Positions 1-8,053 of a stretch of DNA of 20,717 bases are shown here, piece by piece (the stretch's first letter is position 1; every line of letters starts with the position of its first letter). Below the pieces are notes generated by a model that saw only the letters and a list, made by a program, of their open reading frames with translations, did no database searches and was not told the origin of the DNA. This DNA is from Chara braunii. Taxonomy: Eukaryota; Streptophyta; Charophyceae; Charales; Characeae. Where the stretch lies: contig BFEA01000017.1 of the NCBI GenBank assembly GCA_003427395.1, positions 5,248,175-5,268,891 on the forward strand, in the 5' to 3' direction. The position numbers were made by a program, and so were the translations under genes.

Positions 1-69
<69 letters not shown>
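1..69. repeat. (CA)n microsatellite at window edge
   Basis: An uninterrupted CA dinucleotide run that begins at the first base, so its true length is unknown. It directly abuts the start of a coding-like block, and the sequence ACCTGCAG at 69-76 could serve as a splice acceptor. Confidence 0.98.
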
Positions 70-75
70 CCTGCA

Positions 76-421
76 GAATCGGATGATGTCATAGTGCTAC
101 AGCAAGGCGTCTGTGCGTACTATGCCATCAATCTATGTCTCCTTGCCTACAGTTGCAACCCTCATACTGTTTCTAATTTTGCAGACATTGTCCGTTGGAT
201 AGTAGAATAGCACCGTTCCGTCTGCCCAGAGGACGACAGTACGGCCTGGCGTGAACATAGAAGTCCTGTCTATGGCAATTATGGGTAGGCGACTACAACT
301 CCAGCCTGCTCCACAAAATCACGTGCCAGGCATGGATCCGGATATTCGGGCATACATCTTACATCGTCCAAGTCATTTCAGTGCTCTTACCTTTGTGGAT
401 ACCCTCGGACAATGGCGGTAG
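76..421 (+). pseudogene. Josephin-like cysteine protease (deubiquitinase) domain, frame-broken
   Basis: Two open blocks read as the two halves of a Josephin (ataxin-3 type) domain. Block one (frame 1, 76-210, ends in TAG) carries LQQGVCAYYAINLCLLAY. This has the family layout Q-x-G-x-C-A-x-x-x-[LI]-N, with the candidate nucleophile Cys at 112-114. Block two (frame 2, 206-421, ends in TAG) carries NIEVLSMAI, then RAYILHRPSHFSALTF and GQWR. This resembles the family's I-x-V-I-x-x-A strand, the F-I-x-x-x-x-x-H-W-F catalytic His strand and the G-x-Q-W strand that precedes the catalytic Asn. Candidate His is at 374-376, about 87 codons after the Cys. The frame changes near 205 and the domain stops before the Asn, so either it is a pseudogene or an intron is unseen. 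Josephin domains cleave ubiquitin chains; that role is inferred from family resemblance. A generic papain-like protease is the alternative. Confidence 0.45.
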
Positions 422-468
422 GTTTCACACAGCGGGAAATATCAACTCTTTCTATCACCAAGCGGTAG

Positions 469-951
469 AACATCACTCGGTCGGGCTCGTCCATCATGAA
501 CAGTATGTCGATGAGCACTCGCAAGCACTACTGCCTCCGGAGACCAATCCGGCTGAACCTCCTTCTTCCCCCATGCATGGTCAGGCAGCTTCCCCTCCCT
601 GTGTGGATCGCTGCCAGCCTCTGCCACGAAAACTGGAATCCTTTGTCTTGTGCTCACCCCCCCCAACCCCTGATTATTTGCCCGGCATACAGTTGTGGCC
701 TTGATCTGCGATGCTTAAGCAACTGTGAACGTCAGCCTTCTTTGCTGGTGACATATCAGCAACATGCTATGTGTTGTCAATGTTTCCAGGAAGCTGTCAT
801 AGAAAGTATGTGTCCCTACTGCGTGGACTATCTCCGGTGCCATCATCCGCCACAGTCTCTCCTAGCATGTCCCACATGCAGTGTTGGTCATACACCTACT
901 GCAACCGCAGACATAATTCTTTCTTTTTTGCCTGACGAACGACAGACATAG
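469..951 (+). pseudogene. RING-like Cys/His modules 0 and 1 of a tandem array
   Basis: The frame is open from 469 to a TAG at 949-951; the first ATG is at 496 but need not be the true start. Counting residues from 496, module 1 spans 73-128: C73-x3-C77, Y87-x2-H90-x2-C93-x2-C96, then C125-P-T-C128-x3-H132. This is a RING C3HC4 layout in which the third ligand position is Tyr in place of Cys. In front of it is the rear half of module 0: CLRRPIR at 13-19, a Cys/His stretch at 43-54 and CPAYSCGL at 62-69. The same CLRRxIR and HPPQ-x(4)-CPxC strings recur in neighbouring modules, so the modules are homologous tandem copies. RING domains recruit E2 enzymes for ubiquitin transfer; activity here is doubtful because of the lost ligand and the frame breaks. 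The Josephin-like block lies directly upstream. Confidence 0.5.
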
Positions 952-1181
952 AAGCCTGAGGAGAAATGGACTACCATATGAACCACCTACAGAGCGCTGT
1001 ACTGAAAGGTTATCGCCACCAGGGCGAGCTGTTGCAGACCAAATCCTGCAGCAGCTAAACACCCTTGCTTTGGATAAATCTCCCCCGCTGTCGTCTACCC
1101 ATAGAGAAGGAATAAATGCTGAGGAAACCCAAGAAACCTGCTTCATGCCGCTTTGTGATGACCCACTGCAGATTCACTAGC
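917..1181 (+). pseudogene. Inter-module linker and front half of RING-like module 2
   Basis: Frame 2 is open from 917 to a TAG at 1179-1181, overlapping the end of the preceding block in another frame. The middle is polar and proline-rich (PYEPPTERCTERLSPPG, then a QILQQLNTLALDK helix-like run), as expected of a linker between domains. Near its end it reads TCFMPLCDDPLQIH, matching the C-x(3-4)-C-x(9) opening of the RING-like modules. The remaining ligands of this module lie in frame 1 from 1171 onward (LACSLHALCC), so a frameshift sits inside the module between about 1162 and 1181. The region has no database-known relative that I can name. Confidence 0.4.
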
Positions 1182-1518
1182 ATGTAGTTTGCATGCCTTG
1201 TGCTGTGAGGTTTATGAAGGGATAGCCCAGGTGAGCTTTTGTCTTCATACCTATGATGCCAGTCAACACTACACTCATGTACGGCACCCTGACATGTCAT
1301 GTCCAATTTATAGACGGGGGCTGGAACCGCAATGCCTTTACAATTGCGGTCGACATGCCTCTGTGTTCCTCACATGTAGGAGCCATGTAGCCTGTGATAT
1401 CTGTCTACGCCGTGCCATTCGATGCAGTAACTGCGACTGCGAGAATTGGATGTGGTGCTTCCACGGGCCACACCCAAACCGGTCCTGCCCGGTTTGTAGA
1501 GGTGGCCACTTACCATAG
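1162..1518 (+). pseudogene. RING-like modules 2 (rear) and 3 (complete C3HC4)
   Basis: The frame opens after a TGA at 1159-1161 and ends with TAG at 1516-1518. It begins with the rear of module 2 (LACSLHALCC, then MSCPIYRRGL). Module 3 is complete, with residues counted from the TTG at 1189: C49-x3-C53-x9-C63-x2-H66-x2-C69-x2-C72-x27-C100-x2-C103, followed by RGGH. All eight RING zinc ligands are present, and the CPVCR ending is typical of RING-HC fingers. The segment between C72 and C100 has four extra Cys (79, 82, 84, 90) that could bind further zinc. There is no good start codon, so this is the end of a longer protein or an exon, not a stand-alone gene. The layout suggests an E3 ligase-like domain; function is inferred. 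Confidence 0.55.
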
Positions 1519-2124
1519 GCACTTGCCATAGGCAACGCCTGCTCCTCAAATCTTATGCAACCCATACACTGACTGGCCTCATGTGCCTCTTTAGAGTGGT
1601 CTGCCCCAGCGACCACTATTTAGAACCCTGTCAGAACTCCACCTCCCATTTCCTTCCTCCCTGCTCGTGTATTACGAGTAATACATATGAATGAGGATCA
1701 TTAAGAGAACAAACAATAAGTTGAAGATCTGAGAAGAAATGAACATGTATGTTATGAACCTGGTTTCTTGTCGTCAAGAGACCAACACTCGCTCACATAG
1801 ACTTCCAGGTATGCCCATACATACACATAAGGAAGGGGAGAGGATGGGAGTATCGCACCGCACAGGGGAGAGAAACACAGTGGAAGACTTAGCCATGCAA
1901 TGTGACAGATTACAGTGAAAGTGCAATTCGCTCCACAAAATCCTCACAACCAGTCATAAAGGAAAGCCGAGTAGATCACATGCAGAAAACAATGAAACAA
2001 AGATAGTCCACACACAGTGTCAACACTGTTCATTAAACTCAGAGTACCGTTTTGTCACAATAACCTCAGAGCCATGATGCGCTGCTCAGAAATGGGCAGC
2101 GCTTCTTCCCCCAACCCTGAATAA
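1519..2124. other. Unrecognised intergenic stretch
   Basis: I see no coding block above chance length, no tRNA-like boxes and no obvious repeats here. Composition is slightly AT-rich compared with the block that follows. Confidence 0.5.
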
Positions 2125-2540
2125 CCGCTACCACTACCCCTGAGTCCCTGAAGGCTGAAACAACCAGCGCCGCCCAGATACTGCCTCCAGAGGGAAGCGC
2201 CACCCTGAAACAGGCCTCTGAGGCCAGGCGCCTCTCAGAGGATGAAGAAGAAGACCAGTGCCACAGTCTCTGATGAAGATGATGTGCCAGAAGACCTCCC
2301 AGGCGAAGATCTGCCGCAGCGCCACCTCTCCTGACAAAGATGATCTCTGAGGATGCAAGCTGCAGCTATGGCTGCAGCGCCACTACCCTGAAACCGTACT
2401 CCTGAGGAGGGTTCAGCAGGGCACCGACTTCTCCTGCTCCCAGCAGACCTCAGATAGCCCAGACCTCTGAACAGCCCCGCGTGCTGTCAGAGAACAGCGA
2501 AGGTCCCAGCTATGGCCGACGCTTCGAGGGTCTGGCCCGG
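2125..2540 (+). repeat. Dispersed repeat fragment related to 12.35-12.6 kb
   Basis: The strings AAGCGCCACCCTGAAA (2198-2213) and CTGCAGCTATGGCTGCAGCG (around 2361-2380, followed by CCACTACCCTGAAAC) have close counterparts near 12345-12450: CTGCAGGCCTAGCTATGGCG, CATCCCTGAAAC and AAGCGCCACCCTGAAAA. Short GATGAAGATGATG-type runs also occur in both places. Reading frames are closed by stops, so this is probably non-coding transposon sequence (LTR or leader) and not a gene. The similarity was found by eye and has not been aligned. Confidence 0.35.
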
Positions 2541-2549
2541 TGAAAATTC

Positions 2550-2552
<3 letters not shown>

Positions 2553-2599
<47 letters not shown>
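2553..2599. repeat. (AC)n microsatellite
   Basis: About 23 uninterrupted AC units. Coding-looking poly-Thr/His and Cys/Val frames across it are artefacts of the repeat. Confidence 0.97.
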
Positions 2600-2603
<4 letters not shown>

Positions 2604-2683
2604 TGCATCTATTTCTCTGTCCGTCCACCTGGCCGGTTTTCTGTCTGCCTGCCTGTGTGCCACCTCGGCAACTCGTGGACCTG

Positions 2684-2810
2684 TGTATCCATCCATTCAT
2701 CCATCCGTCCGACCATCTGTTTGTCCATCCATCTGACCATGCTTCTGTCCATTTGTGTCTCTGTTTATCGCCAACCTGTTCAGTGTTCATCCATCTGTTC
2801 ATCTGTCTAT
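2684..2810. repeat. Degenerate CCAT/CCATCTGT short tandem repeat
   Basis: Repeated CCATCCATC, CCATCTGT and GACCATC units with many substitutions, lying directly between the AC microsatellite region and the pentanucleotide satellite. Confidence 0.8.
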
Positions 2811-2815
2811 ATGTC

Positions 2816-2983
2816 GCCTCGCCTCGCCTCGCCTTGCCTTGCCTTGCCTTGCCTCGCCTCGCCTCGCCTCGCCTTGCCTCGCCTTGCCTCGCCTCGCCTC
2901 GCCTTGCCTTGCCTTGCCCTGGCCCTGCCCTGCCCCGGCCCTGCCCCGCCCTGCCTCACCCTGCCTCGCCTCGCCTCGCCTCT
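2816..2983. repeat. (GCCTY)n pentanucleotide satellite
   Basis: Some 33 head-to-tail pentamers, mainly GCCTC and GCCTT, drifting to GCCCT/GCCCC in the middle (about 2915-2955) and returning to GCCTC. All frames are open because of the five-base period, which produces false reading frames on both strands. The minus strand is purine-rich with regular GG pairs. Confidence 0.95.
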
Positions 2984-3487
2984 GTCTGCATCATCCACTG
3001 TATGTGCATTCACTCATCTGGTCTTGTTTCCATATTCTCTCCACCCCATTTTTCCGCAGCCATCTTTGCCCATCTTGCTGGCCTATTCAGTCAGAGGCAT
3101 GCAAATGTGGTTTCATAATGTTTACAGTTGTACTATTTACTAGCATGGGGCGATGCACAATCACACCGTATCTGATATCCAGGCAGGGTAGTTCCATCTA
3201 TGAGCAATTCTAAGCCAGAGACCATTGGGATCTTGGTAAAGAGTACTAAAGACTCTATAGATTCATTATTTATTTTAATATTATTTAGTTTGGAATCCTC
3301 TATGTTAGTCCTGCCTTTCTTCCTGGTCGAGTTCCACTCAGCTCACGTGTGGGTGTGCTGTCAGATAGACTTGCAAAACTGTACCTGCTAGTTGTCAGCT
3401 GCTCTTCTTGGCTCCAGGGGTTTCTTTTGCATCAATGGAAGGAAGCATGGGTTTGCTCAGTTGTGAGTAAGAAGAAAAAGAAAAGTA

Positions 3488-3627
3488 GTCCTTCTCGAGA
3501 TCCGTTAAAGTCGGAATGATACAGAGAAGGCTAGCATGACCCCTGTGTACAAGGATGCCATGCATAAATTCAGGAGTGGACCAAAGGCACCAAATGCCAA
3601 ATGGTCCAAATTCTATATAAAAAAAAA
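3488..3627 (+). ncRNA. U6 snRNA-derived sequence, copy 1 (probable retropseudogene)
   Basis: Positions 3488-3585 follow spliceosomal U6 snRNA along its length. It has a GTCCTTC start and ATCCGTTAAAGTCGG in the place of U6 ATCCGATAAAATTGG. The ACAGAGA box is intact within GATACAGAGAAG (3518-3529). The AGC triad lies in TAGCATGACCCCTG, followed by CAAGGATGCCATGCATAAA of the internal stem-loop. U6 normally ends in GAGAAATGGTCCAAATTTT. Here GAGTGGACCAAA is followed by an inserted segment and then AAATGGTCCAAATTC, so the end forms a nested hairpin (TGGACCA 3577-3583 with TGGTCCA 3602-3608; GGCA 3586-3589 with TGCC 3595-3598). No T-run terminator follows; an A-run lies at 3619-3627. I see no upstream TATA or USE-like box. 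It is best read as a decayed, LINE-type retrotransposed copy. Confidence 0.7.
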
Positions 3628-4137
3628 GGAAAAAGTTTGGAATCCTGGATATGGTCACTCAAAGAAAGATGATTCCAGGAAGTAAGGTTATAGCACACAA
3701 GTTGATGTAATTATGTCACCTGAACAGCCTCGTTTGTGGTTTTTGCTCCCGGCGAGAGCTGTTGGTATTTCATGGATATCAAGGGTGAGCATACGTGAGC
3801 ATATTTATCATCCTGCAAAGGATCATCAAAATTATTTTTTTCTTCTTTTTGAAAGGATCTCATGCTGCATCAGTGTCCCGAGTCCGAAGTCCTGGTCCCA
3901 AAGTCCCAATCATTCCCAGTCCCATGTGGTGGCAGACCCAGGGGCCAAGTCACCGGTCTGAAGTCCCCTAGGTCCGGTAGGGTCCAGTAGTTGATAAATG
4001 TCAGAATTGATACCTGAAAGAAAACGTCCTATGCAGCATGCTAGGAAAGTCTGGTAGGTTCAAGAACTGGCAAAGTGCAGCCGACAGGCCGCAGGGACCA
4101 GCACTGGTCTGCAGCCGACAAAGATCTCACTCCAGCT

Positions 4138-4156
4138 ACTCTTTATAGAGGTTACA
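4138..4156 (+). promoter_or_regulatory. LTR TATA region
   Basis: ACTCTTTATAGAGGTTACA contains a TTTATAG core. The same position in the 3' LTR reads GTTATTTATAGATGCTACA (from about 9161). The identical 19-mer occurs a third time at 5220-5238. Confidence 0.5.
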
Positions 4157-4420
4157 GTGCCGCTTGACTTCACTTCGTAGCTCTGCTGGAGTGCTTGTGC
4201 GACCCAGCGGGTTGGACAGTTCGGAAGTCTGTGAAGGAGAAGGGTGACTGGACCCTACAGCTAGGTTGAGCGGGAAGGAAGAAGACCACCATAGCCAACA
4301 GGGCAGCAGGAGGGAGAGAGGCGAGTGTATTCAGAGAGCGAGTGTGAGCGATCCAACAATTGAGAGTGAGAGGTAGAAGTGTAGAGAGAGTGAGGGAGAG
4401 TGAGGCTGAGCTATTAAAGT

Positions 4421-4423
<3 letters not shown>

Positions 4424-4513
<90 letters not shown>
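4424..4513. repeat. (GA)n microsatellite inside the 5' LTR
   Basis: About 45 uninterrupted GA units. The corresponding place in the 3' LTR holds CA units followed by GA units, so the microsatellite belongs to the LTR and has evolved differently in the two copies. Confidence 0.97.
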
Positions 4514-4515
<2 letters not shown>

Positions 4516-4709
4516 TGTTGGCAACAGCGGTCATAACCGCTTGTACTCCGAACTCAATTCTTGTATAATATCAAAGGTTTTGAAGTGTTTCTTCTCAGTT
4601 TGGGCTAATTTAGTAATTTGCCATTTCGGTGCTTTGGATGAACGTCCCGTGAGTTTCCGGTGTGCTGCAAGTTCTGTTCTAGGGTCAAATTCGAGCTGGT
4701 TCATTGCTC

Positions 4710-4721
4710 TGGTATCAGAGC
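4710..4721 (+). other. Retrotransposon primer binding site (tRNA-iMet type)
   Basis: TGGTATCAGAGC is the standard plant retrotransposon primer site, complementary to the 3' end of initiator methionine tRNA. It fixes the 3' boundary of the left LTR and the plus-strand direction of the element. Confidence 0.8.
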
Positions 4722-6230
4722 ATGCTCTCGTTGCACTTGCGGAGGACAGATCGGAGGCTGGCGTTGATTAAGGCTGGCGGGTGATAAGGGTTGATTGAAG
4801 AGGGGAAGGCAGGTTGGTGAAGGGGCGAGTAGGGGAACTTGGAATCTTCACCAGACAACGACAACCTTCATCGAGCCTCTAGTGAAGTGCTTCTCATCCC
4901 TCCCCCTGTTGTTTTTCTAATTTTGCCTTTGTTTTTGAGACTCGTATCGGTACTTTCCCATTTGGATGCGTCCCAGCTGCTGGTTAAATTCGGTGACAAT
5001 TTTGGTTGACGTCAGCTCGAGCCGTGAATTTCTCCTTATGTCAATTAAGTCTTGTGGAAGTCTGCTGGTCTTTGTCTAGGTTAGGGTAGAGACCTGACGA
5101 CTGGATGGTGACCACGTTAAGTAAGGAGAACGGGCATGGGCAGCAGGCGCTCAGCGGTAGGAAGGGACAAAATCCCGAACTGTATAAGTGAGAGTATAGG
5201 AAAGAGTAGGTAATAGTAAACTCTTTATAGAGGTTACAATGGGCATGGAGAAGGGAAGAGGGGGGGGGGGGGGGGGGAAAAAGGGAAAGGGGGGGAGGGG
5301 GGGGGGGGGGGGGGGGGGGTAGGGGGGAAGGGGGAAGGGGGAAGGGGGAAGGACCCAGGAGGAGTAGCAGCAAGAATGGAAGTAAGGGAACAAAGATGCT
5401 AAGAAAGAGTTGGTATCAAAAGTGTAGCTAGTTGAAGATATAGGAAACAATTGGGTAGGTTCTGCTCAAAAGCATAAGATGGTGTGGACACCACTAAGGG
5501 GGGGGAGTGAGGGGCCTAGGGTAGAGTCATTGCATGACCCCCCTCCAGGCAGAGAAAGGTGCGACTAGGTTCATCTCTGCCTCTCGGCACATCCCCTCCA
5601 CTCGGACGAGGGCCATAAGTTCAAGCTGCCCTCGACCCCGTCACATGCAGACTTGGCACAAACCAGCCTGATACCCTCCACCTCTCCCCATCTCTACTTG
5701 CTCTGATCCAAGTCTTGTACCCTATGCTTGCCGGTGATAAGCAACCGGAATGGTGGCCCCCAAAAATAGAAAGGGGTTTGTGTTCCTTCCAAAAACAAAA
5801 AAAAAGAACCTCGTCTAGCCCCAAGAACCGGTACTGACCGGTGTGCGACTGAACCGTGTGACTCAGTGAGGGGTCTGTCTACGTCTTGTGTTCGTCTTGC
5901 GGGGGATGTTACTTGAGTCAAGGAGCCACATCGTTCTGTTTGCGGCGTTAAAGAATTCCTGAGGACAATTGCTTGCAGTCCTTAAATTGTTGGTAGGCTC
6001 GTTGACCTCGCTTTGGAACCGGTAGTGACAACCATAGTCGGGGAAGGGAAAGTAAGTGAGTCAAACCTCATGTGATTAAGCGTTGAGGGTTAGGTCCTAA
6101 GTGTTGAGGAGGTAGAACAACGTTGCTTACCTGTTGTGTCTCCGATCACCATGATGACTACCCGATGTTCGCTTTTCTGGCCTTATCCATTATCCGGGAG
6201 CTTTTGAAAATGATATTTCTGATAGGATTT
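4722..6230 (+). mobile_element. Retrotransposon untranslated leader, with possible nested LTR fragment
   Basis: No protein domain is recognisable between the primer site and gag. It contains a third copy of the LTR 19-mer ACTCTTTATAGAGGTTACA (5220-5238), followed by poly-G tracts. It also has AAGGGGGGGGAG followed by TG at 5496-5509, which resembles a polypurine tract with an LTR start. These two features raise the possibility that a piece of another LTR or element is inserted in the leader. The rest is unremarkable. Confidence 0.4.
5260..5345 (+). repeat. Poly-G / GGGGGA tracts, G-quadruplex capable
   Basis: An 18-G run (5260-5277), a 7-G run (5289-5295) and a 23-G run (5297-5319) are followed by GGGGGAA units to about 5351. 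The minus strand is poly-C, giving spurious proline-rich frames. The tract sits just downstream of the third copy of the LTR TATA segment, where the other copies have GA or CA/GA microsatellites further downstream. Confidence 0.9.
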
Positions 6231-6238
6231 TCTCAGAC

Positions 6239-6523
6239 GTGCATGATGCATATGAGGTGGAAAAGAAAAAGGTGGAGGAGGAGAAAAGAAATAAACAGAA
6301 GGAGAGAGAAAAGAAGGAGATTGAAAAAAATAAAAGAAATTTGAGGAGGAGAAGCAGATGGAGTTTTAAGAAGAAGAGGAAGAAAAAAAGAAATGAGAAG
6401 AAAAAAGATAAGAAAAAGAAAGAAACGAAGGTTGGCAGAGGGGAGAAAGGCAAAGAAAAAGCAAAATCCAGCGGTCCACCCCCAACAACCCAAATATTTT
6501 CCTTAGAGGACACAGAGACGTAG
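6239..6523 (+). pseudogene. Gag N-terminal charged region, fragment 1
   Basis: A 94-codon frame of almost pure Lys/Glu/Arg composition (EKKKVEEEKRNKQKER and similar), ending in TAG. Such a highly charged coiled-coil-like lead precedes the capsid-like part of gag in many gypsy elements, and the next two blocks continue into gag. On its own it could also be purine-rich simple sequence with an open frame. Its neighbour at 6556 continues the charged character in another frame, so a frame break lies around 6520-6550. Confidence 0.4.
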
Positions 6524-6540
6524 AAGGAGGCAATTGGGTA

Positions 6541-7077
6541 CCTCAGAGGAAGCAATTGCTGGAAGACCTTGAGGCGGAGGTCGAGCGATGCAGGCCGCCG
6601 CGACTGCAGCATAAGGGGAGGAAAAGGAAATCTGAGAGCAAGAGCAACAGTTTGAGCAAGCAAGAGCAACAGTTTGAGCAAGCAAGACAGGCAATGGAGA
6701 AGAAGAAGAAGGGGCTAGAACAGAAGAAGAAGATGCTGCAAGAAGGGGCAACATTGATAGACCCATTACAAGAAAGGATGAAGAAGGAATCTAACCTTGA
6801 CTTTACCCTTTTCTCCCAACTGGCCCTCCACTCCGCCAATAAAACTGCTGTCATGCGTGTGACCGTAGAAAACCTGGCTGAATGTGAGGATGCAGTAATC
6901 AATAAATGGAGTAGTTTGTTAAAGCACACCTACAGACTAGTGCATGGTACATGCCAAGAGTATGCTAGTCGCATCGCCAACTTTTGTAAGGCGAAGATAA
7001 GCAAGAGGATGGGGAAGGACCCTGGTGGAGGAGATGGCGATGACAAAGATACTCATGGAGACTGGAAAGGAAAATGA
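6541..7077 (+). pseudogene. Gag coiled-coil region, fragment 2
   Basis: An open frame, read from about 6541, has no clear ATG start and ends in TGA. It holds KQEQQFEQARQAMEKKKKG, a Gln/Glu/Lys-rich heptad-like segment, followed by a less biased stretch (SQLALHSANKTAVMRVTVEN, then CEDAVINKWSSLLKHTY) and a charged Gly/Asp tail. A 22 bp exact tandem duplication (6639-6660 and 6661-6682) lies inside. Since 22 is not a multiple of three it shifts the frame, so the residues before it are probably not ancestral. I assign it to gag from position and composition; no zinc knuckle is present. Confidence 0.45.
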
Positions 7078-7145
7078 AAGGAGGGAGAGATCAAGGGGGA
7101 ACGAAGGGACAAAATAAAAGTACCCTTCACGTCTAGTCGGAAAAG

Positions 7146-7325
7146 GAAGAAAACATTAGGCAATGGGAGGCGGCCATACGGACGTACCTTTGGGCGTAGA
7201 AGATCCCATATAAGGGACAAGTGCTGATGGCAGTTTCCAGTCTAGGGTATGATGCACTGGACTACGCCATATTGTTTGCTGATGCCATCGGTTGTGAGAG
7301 GAACATGGTCCGGTGTTCAAAATAA
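7146..7325 (+). pseudogene. Gag capsid-like core, part 1 (internal stop)
   Basis: Frame 3 reads EENIRQWEAAIRTYLWA, then TAG at 7197-7199, then IPYKGQVLMAVSSLGYDAL and DYAILFADAIGCERNM, ending in TAA at 7323-7325. The pattern of a Trp-centred helix, an IP turn, then V-x-x-A-V-S-x-L-x-G-x-A-x-x-[WY]-A is the classic opening of retrotransposon gag (Retrotrans_gag family). The TAG is one C-to-T change from a CAG Gln codon, so it looks like a simple decay mutation. The Gag polyprotein forms the cytoplasmic particle that packages element RNA; this copy cannot make it. Confidence 0.6.
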
Positions 7326-7437
7326 CACTGATATAGATACCTACCTACATGTACCGTTCGATCAATTTGAAGATAAGAATCACGCTAGATGGACCGTGTA
7401 CCTCATCCTAAATATAGAGCGGTGATAGTGGAAGAGC

Positions 7438-7688
7438 GTGGCAGCACTGAAGGCCACCATGGACGAAGTGTTCCAGGTAAAGGACCATGGAGCCACCCCC
7501 TCTCAGATGTTGAATCACTTCGCCCTAGCATTGCCCGACCCCCTCAAATCCCAACTGTATGCTAACTCCCAGGAGCATGGGCGAACCTACAAAAATTTTA
7601 GTACGCTCTGGAACAGGCCAGGTTTCTGCAGCAGGCCAATTACCACTTTGTAAGGGCATTTAGAAAGGTGTGAAAATTGGAAAGGGAA
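7438..7688 (+). pseudogene. Gag capsid-like core, part 2 (frameshifted)
   Basis: Frame 1 reads AALKATMDEVFQVKDHG, then MLNHFALALPDPLKSQLY and a TYKNFS segment, running to TAA at 7651-7653. From about 7601 the sense continues in frame 3 as YALEQARFLQQANYHFVRAF, ending at a TGA near 7670. This fits the ALPDPL...TYxxFxxxALEQARF run typical of gypsy gag. A one-base indel near 7600 explains the switch. About 110 bases between parts 1 and 2 also look gag-like (FEDKNHARWTVYLI around 7361-7402, another frame). Confidence 0.6.
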
Positions 7689-7726
7689 GACCATCTATGG
7701 AAACATTCAAAGGAAGGACAATTTAT

Positions 7727-8053
7727 TCACGTTTGAGGGAGCGGGAGTAGAGGACCTCCCCTATGAGTAGATTGATTCTGGGTTGGTTGAGGACTGTCAA
7801 TTCCCCACCAGGAACAGCTTCCACTCCTACTGGCCGTTCCCTTTTGCTGGATGTCGAAGCTTAGGGTAAAGGGCACGACACTACACCTTATTCCCAACAT
7901 CGGTGAGAGCAAAATTCCCACCTCTTCCTCCTTGGGGAAAGGAACCGCCTTTGCTTCCTTGCAGGGAACCATATCTCTTTTCTCCGTCATGTAAGCCTTC
8001 ACTGCTTCCATTCCCCTAGGTGGCAAGACCTCTTCCTCCACTTTCTCCACCAT
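7727..8053 (-). other. Antisense open frame inside the element
   Basis: A 108-codon minus-strand frame starting MVEKVEEEVLPPRGMEAV and including MVPCKEAKAVPFPKEEEVG. The composition is protein-like, and it occupies the place where protease and reverse transcriptase should be on the plus strand. The plus strand is also largely open here. It may be an inverted internal piece of the retrotransposon, or chance. No domain is recognised. Confidence 0.25.

Larger units (their letters stand above)
3785..4709 (+). repeat. 5' LTR of plus-strand LTR retrotransposon
   Basis: This block is a diverged copy of 8772-9640. Shared landmarks are CAGTGTCCCGAGTCC, GAAGTCCCCTAGGTCC, TCTGCAGCCGACAAAGATCT, AGCGGGAAGGAAGAAG-like text, a long GA run and the CATAACCGCTTGTAC / CATAACTGCTTGTAC end. 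The right boundary is set by the tRNA-type primer binding site at 4710. The left boundary is soft: clear homology starts near 3818, with a weaker match back to about 3785. A TATA-like box TTTATAGAG lies at 4141-4149 and fits the U3/R border. The two LTRs look roughly 75-80% alike by eye, implying an old insertion. Confidence 0.75.

Noticed and set aside
2487-3213. Several long overlapping frames on both strands across 2.5-3.2 kb
   Set aside because: They are generated by the AC microsatellite and the GCCTY satellite, whose periods keep all frames open; the translated text is pure repeat.
3395-3658. Minus-strand 87-codon frame starting MTISRIPNF
   Set aside because: It is the antisense of the U6-like sequence, which explains the conservation-like appearance.
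5041-5450. Proline/phenylalanine-rich minus-strand frames
   Set aside because: Complement of the poly-G tracts; no protein domain.
6190-6929. Leu/Phe/Ser-rich minus-strand frames up to 163 codons
   Set aside because: Antisense of the purine-rich gag lead region; the membrane-like look is due to the complement of Lys/Glu codons.
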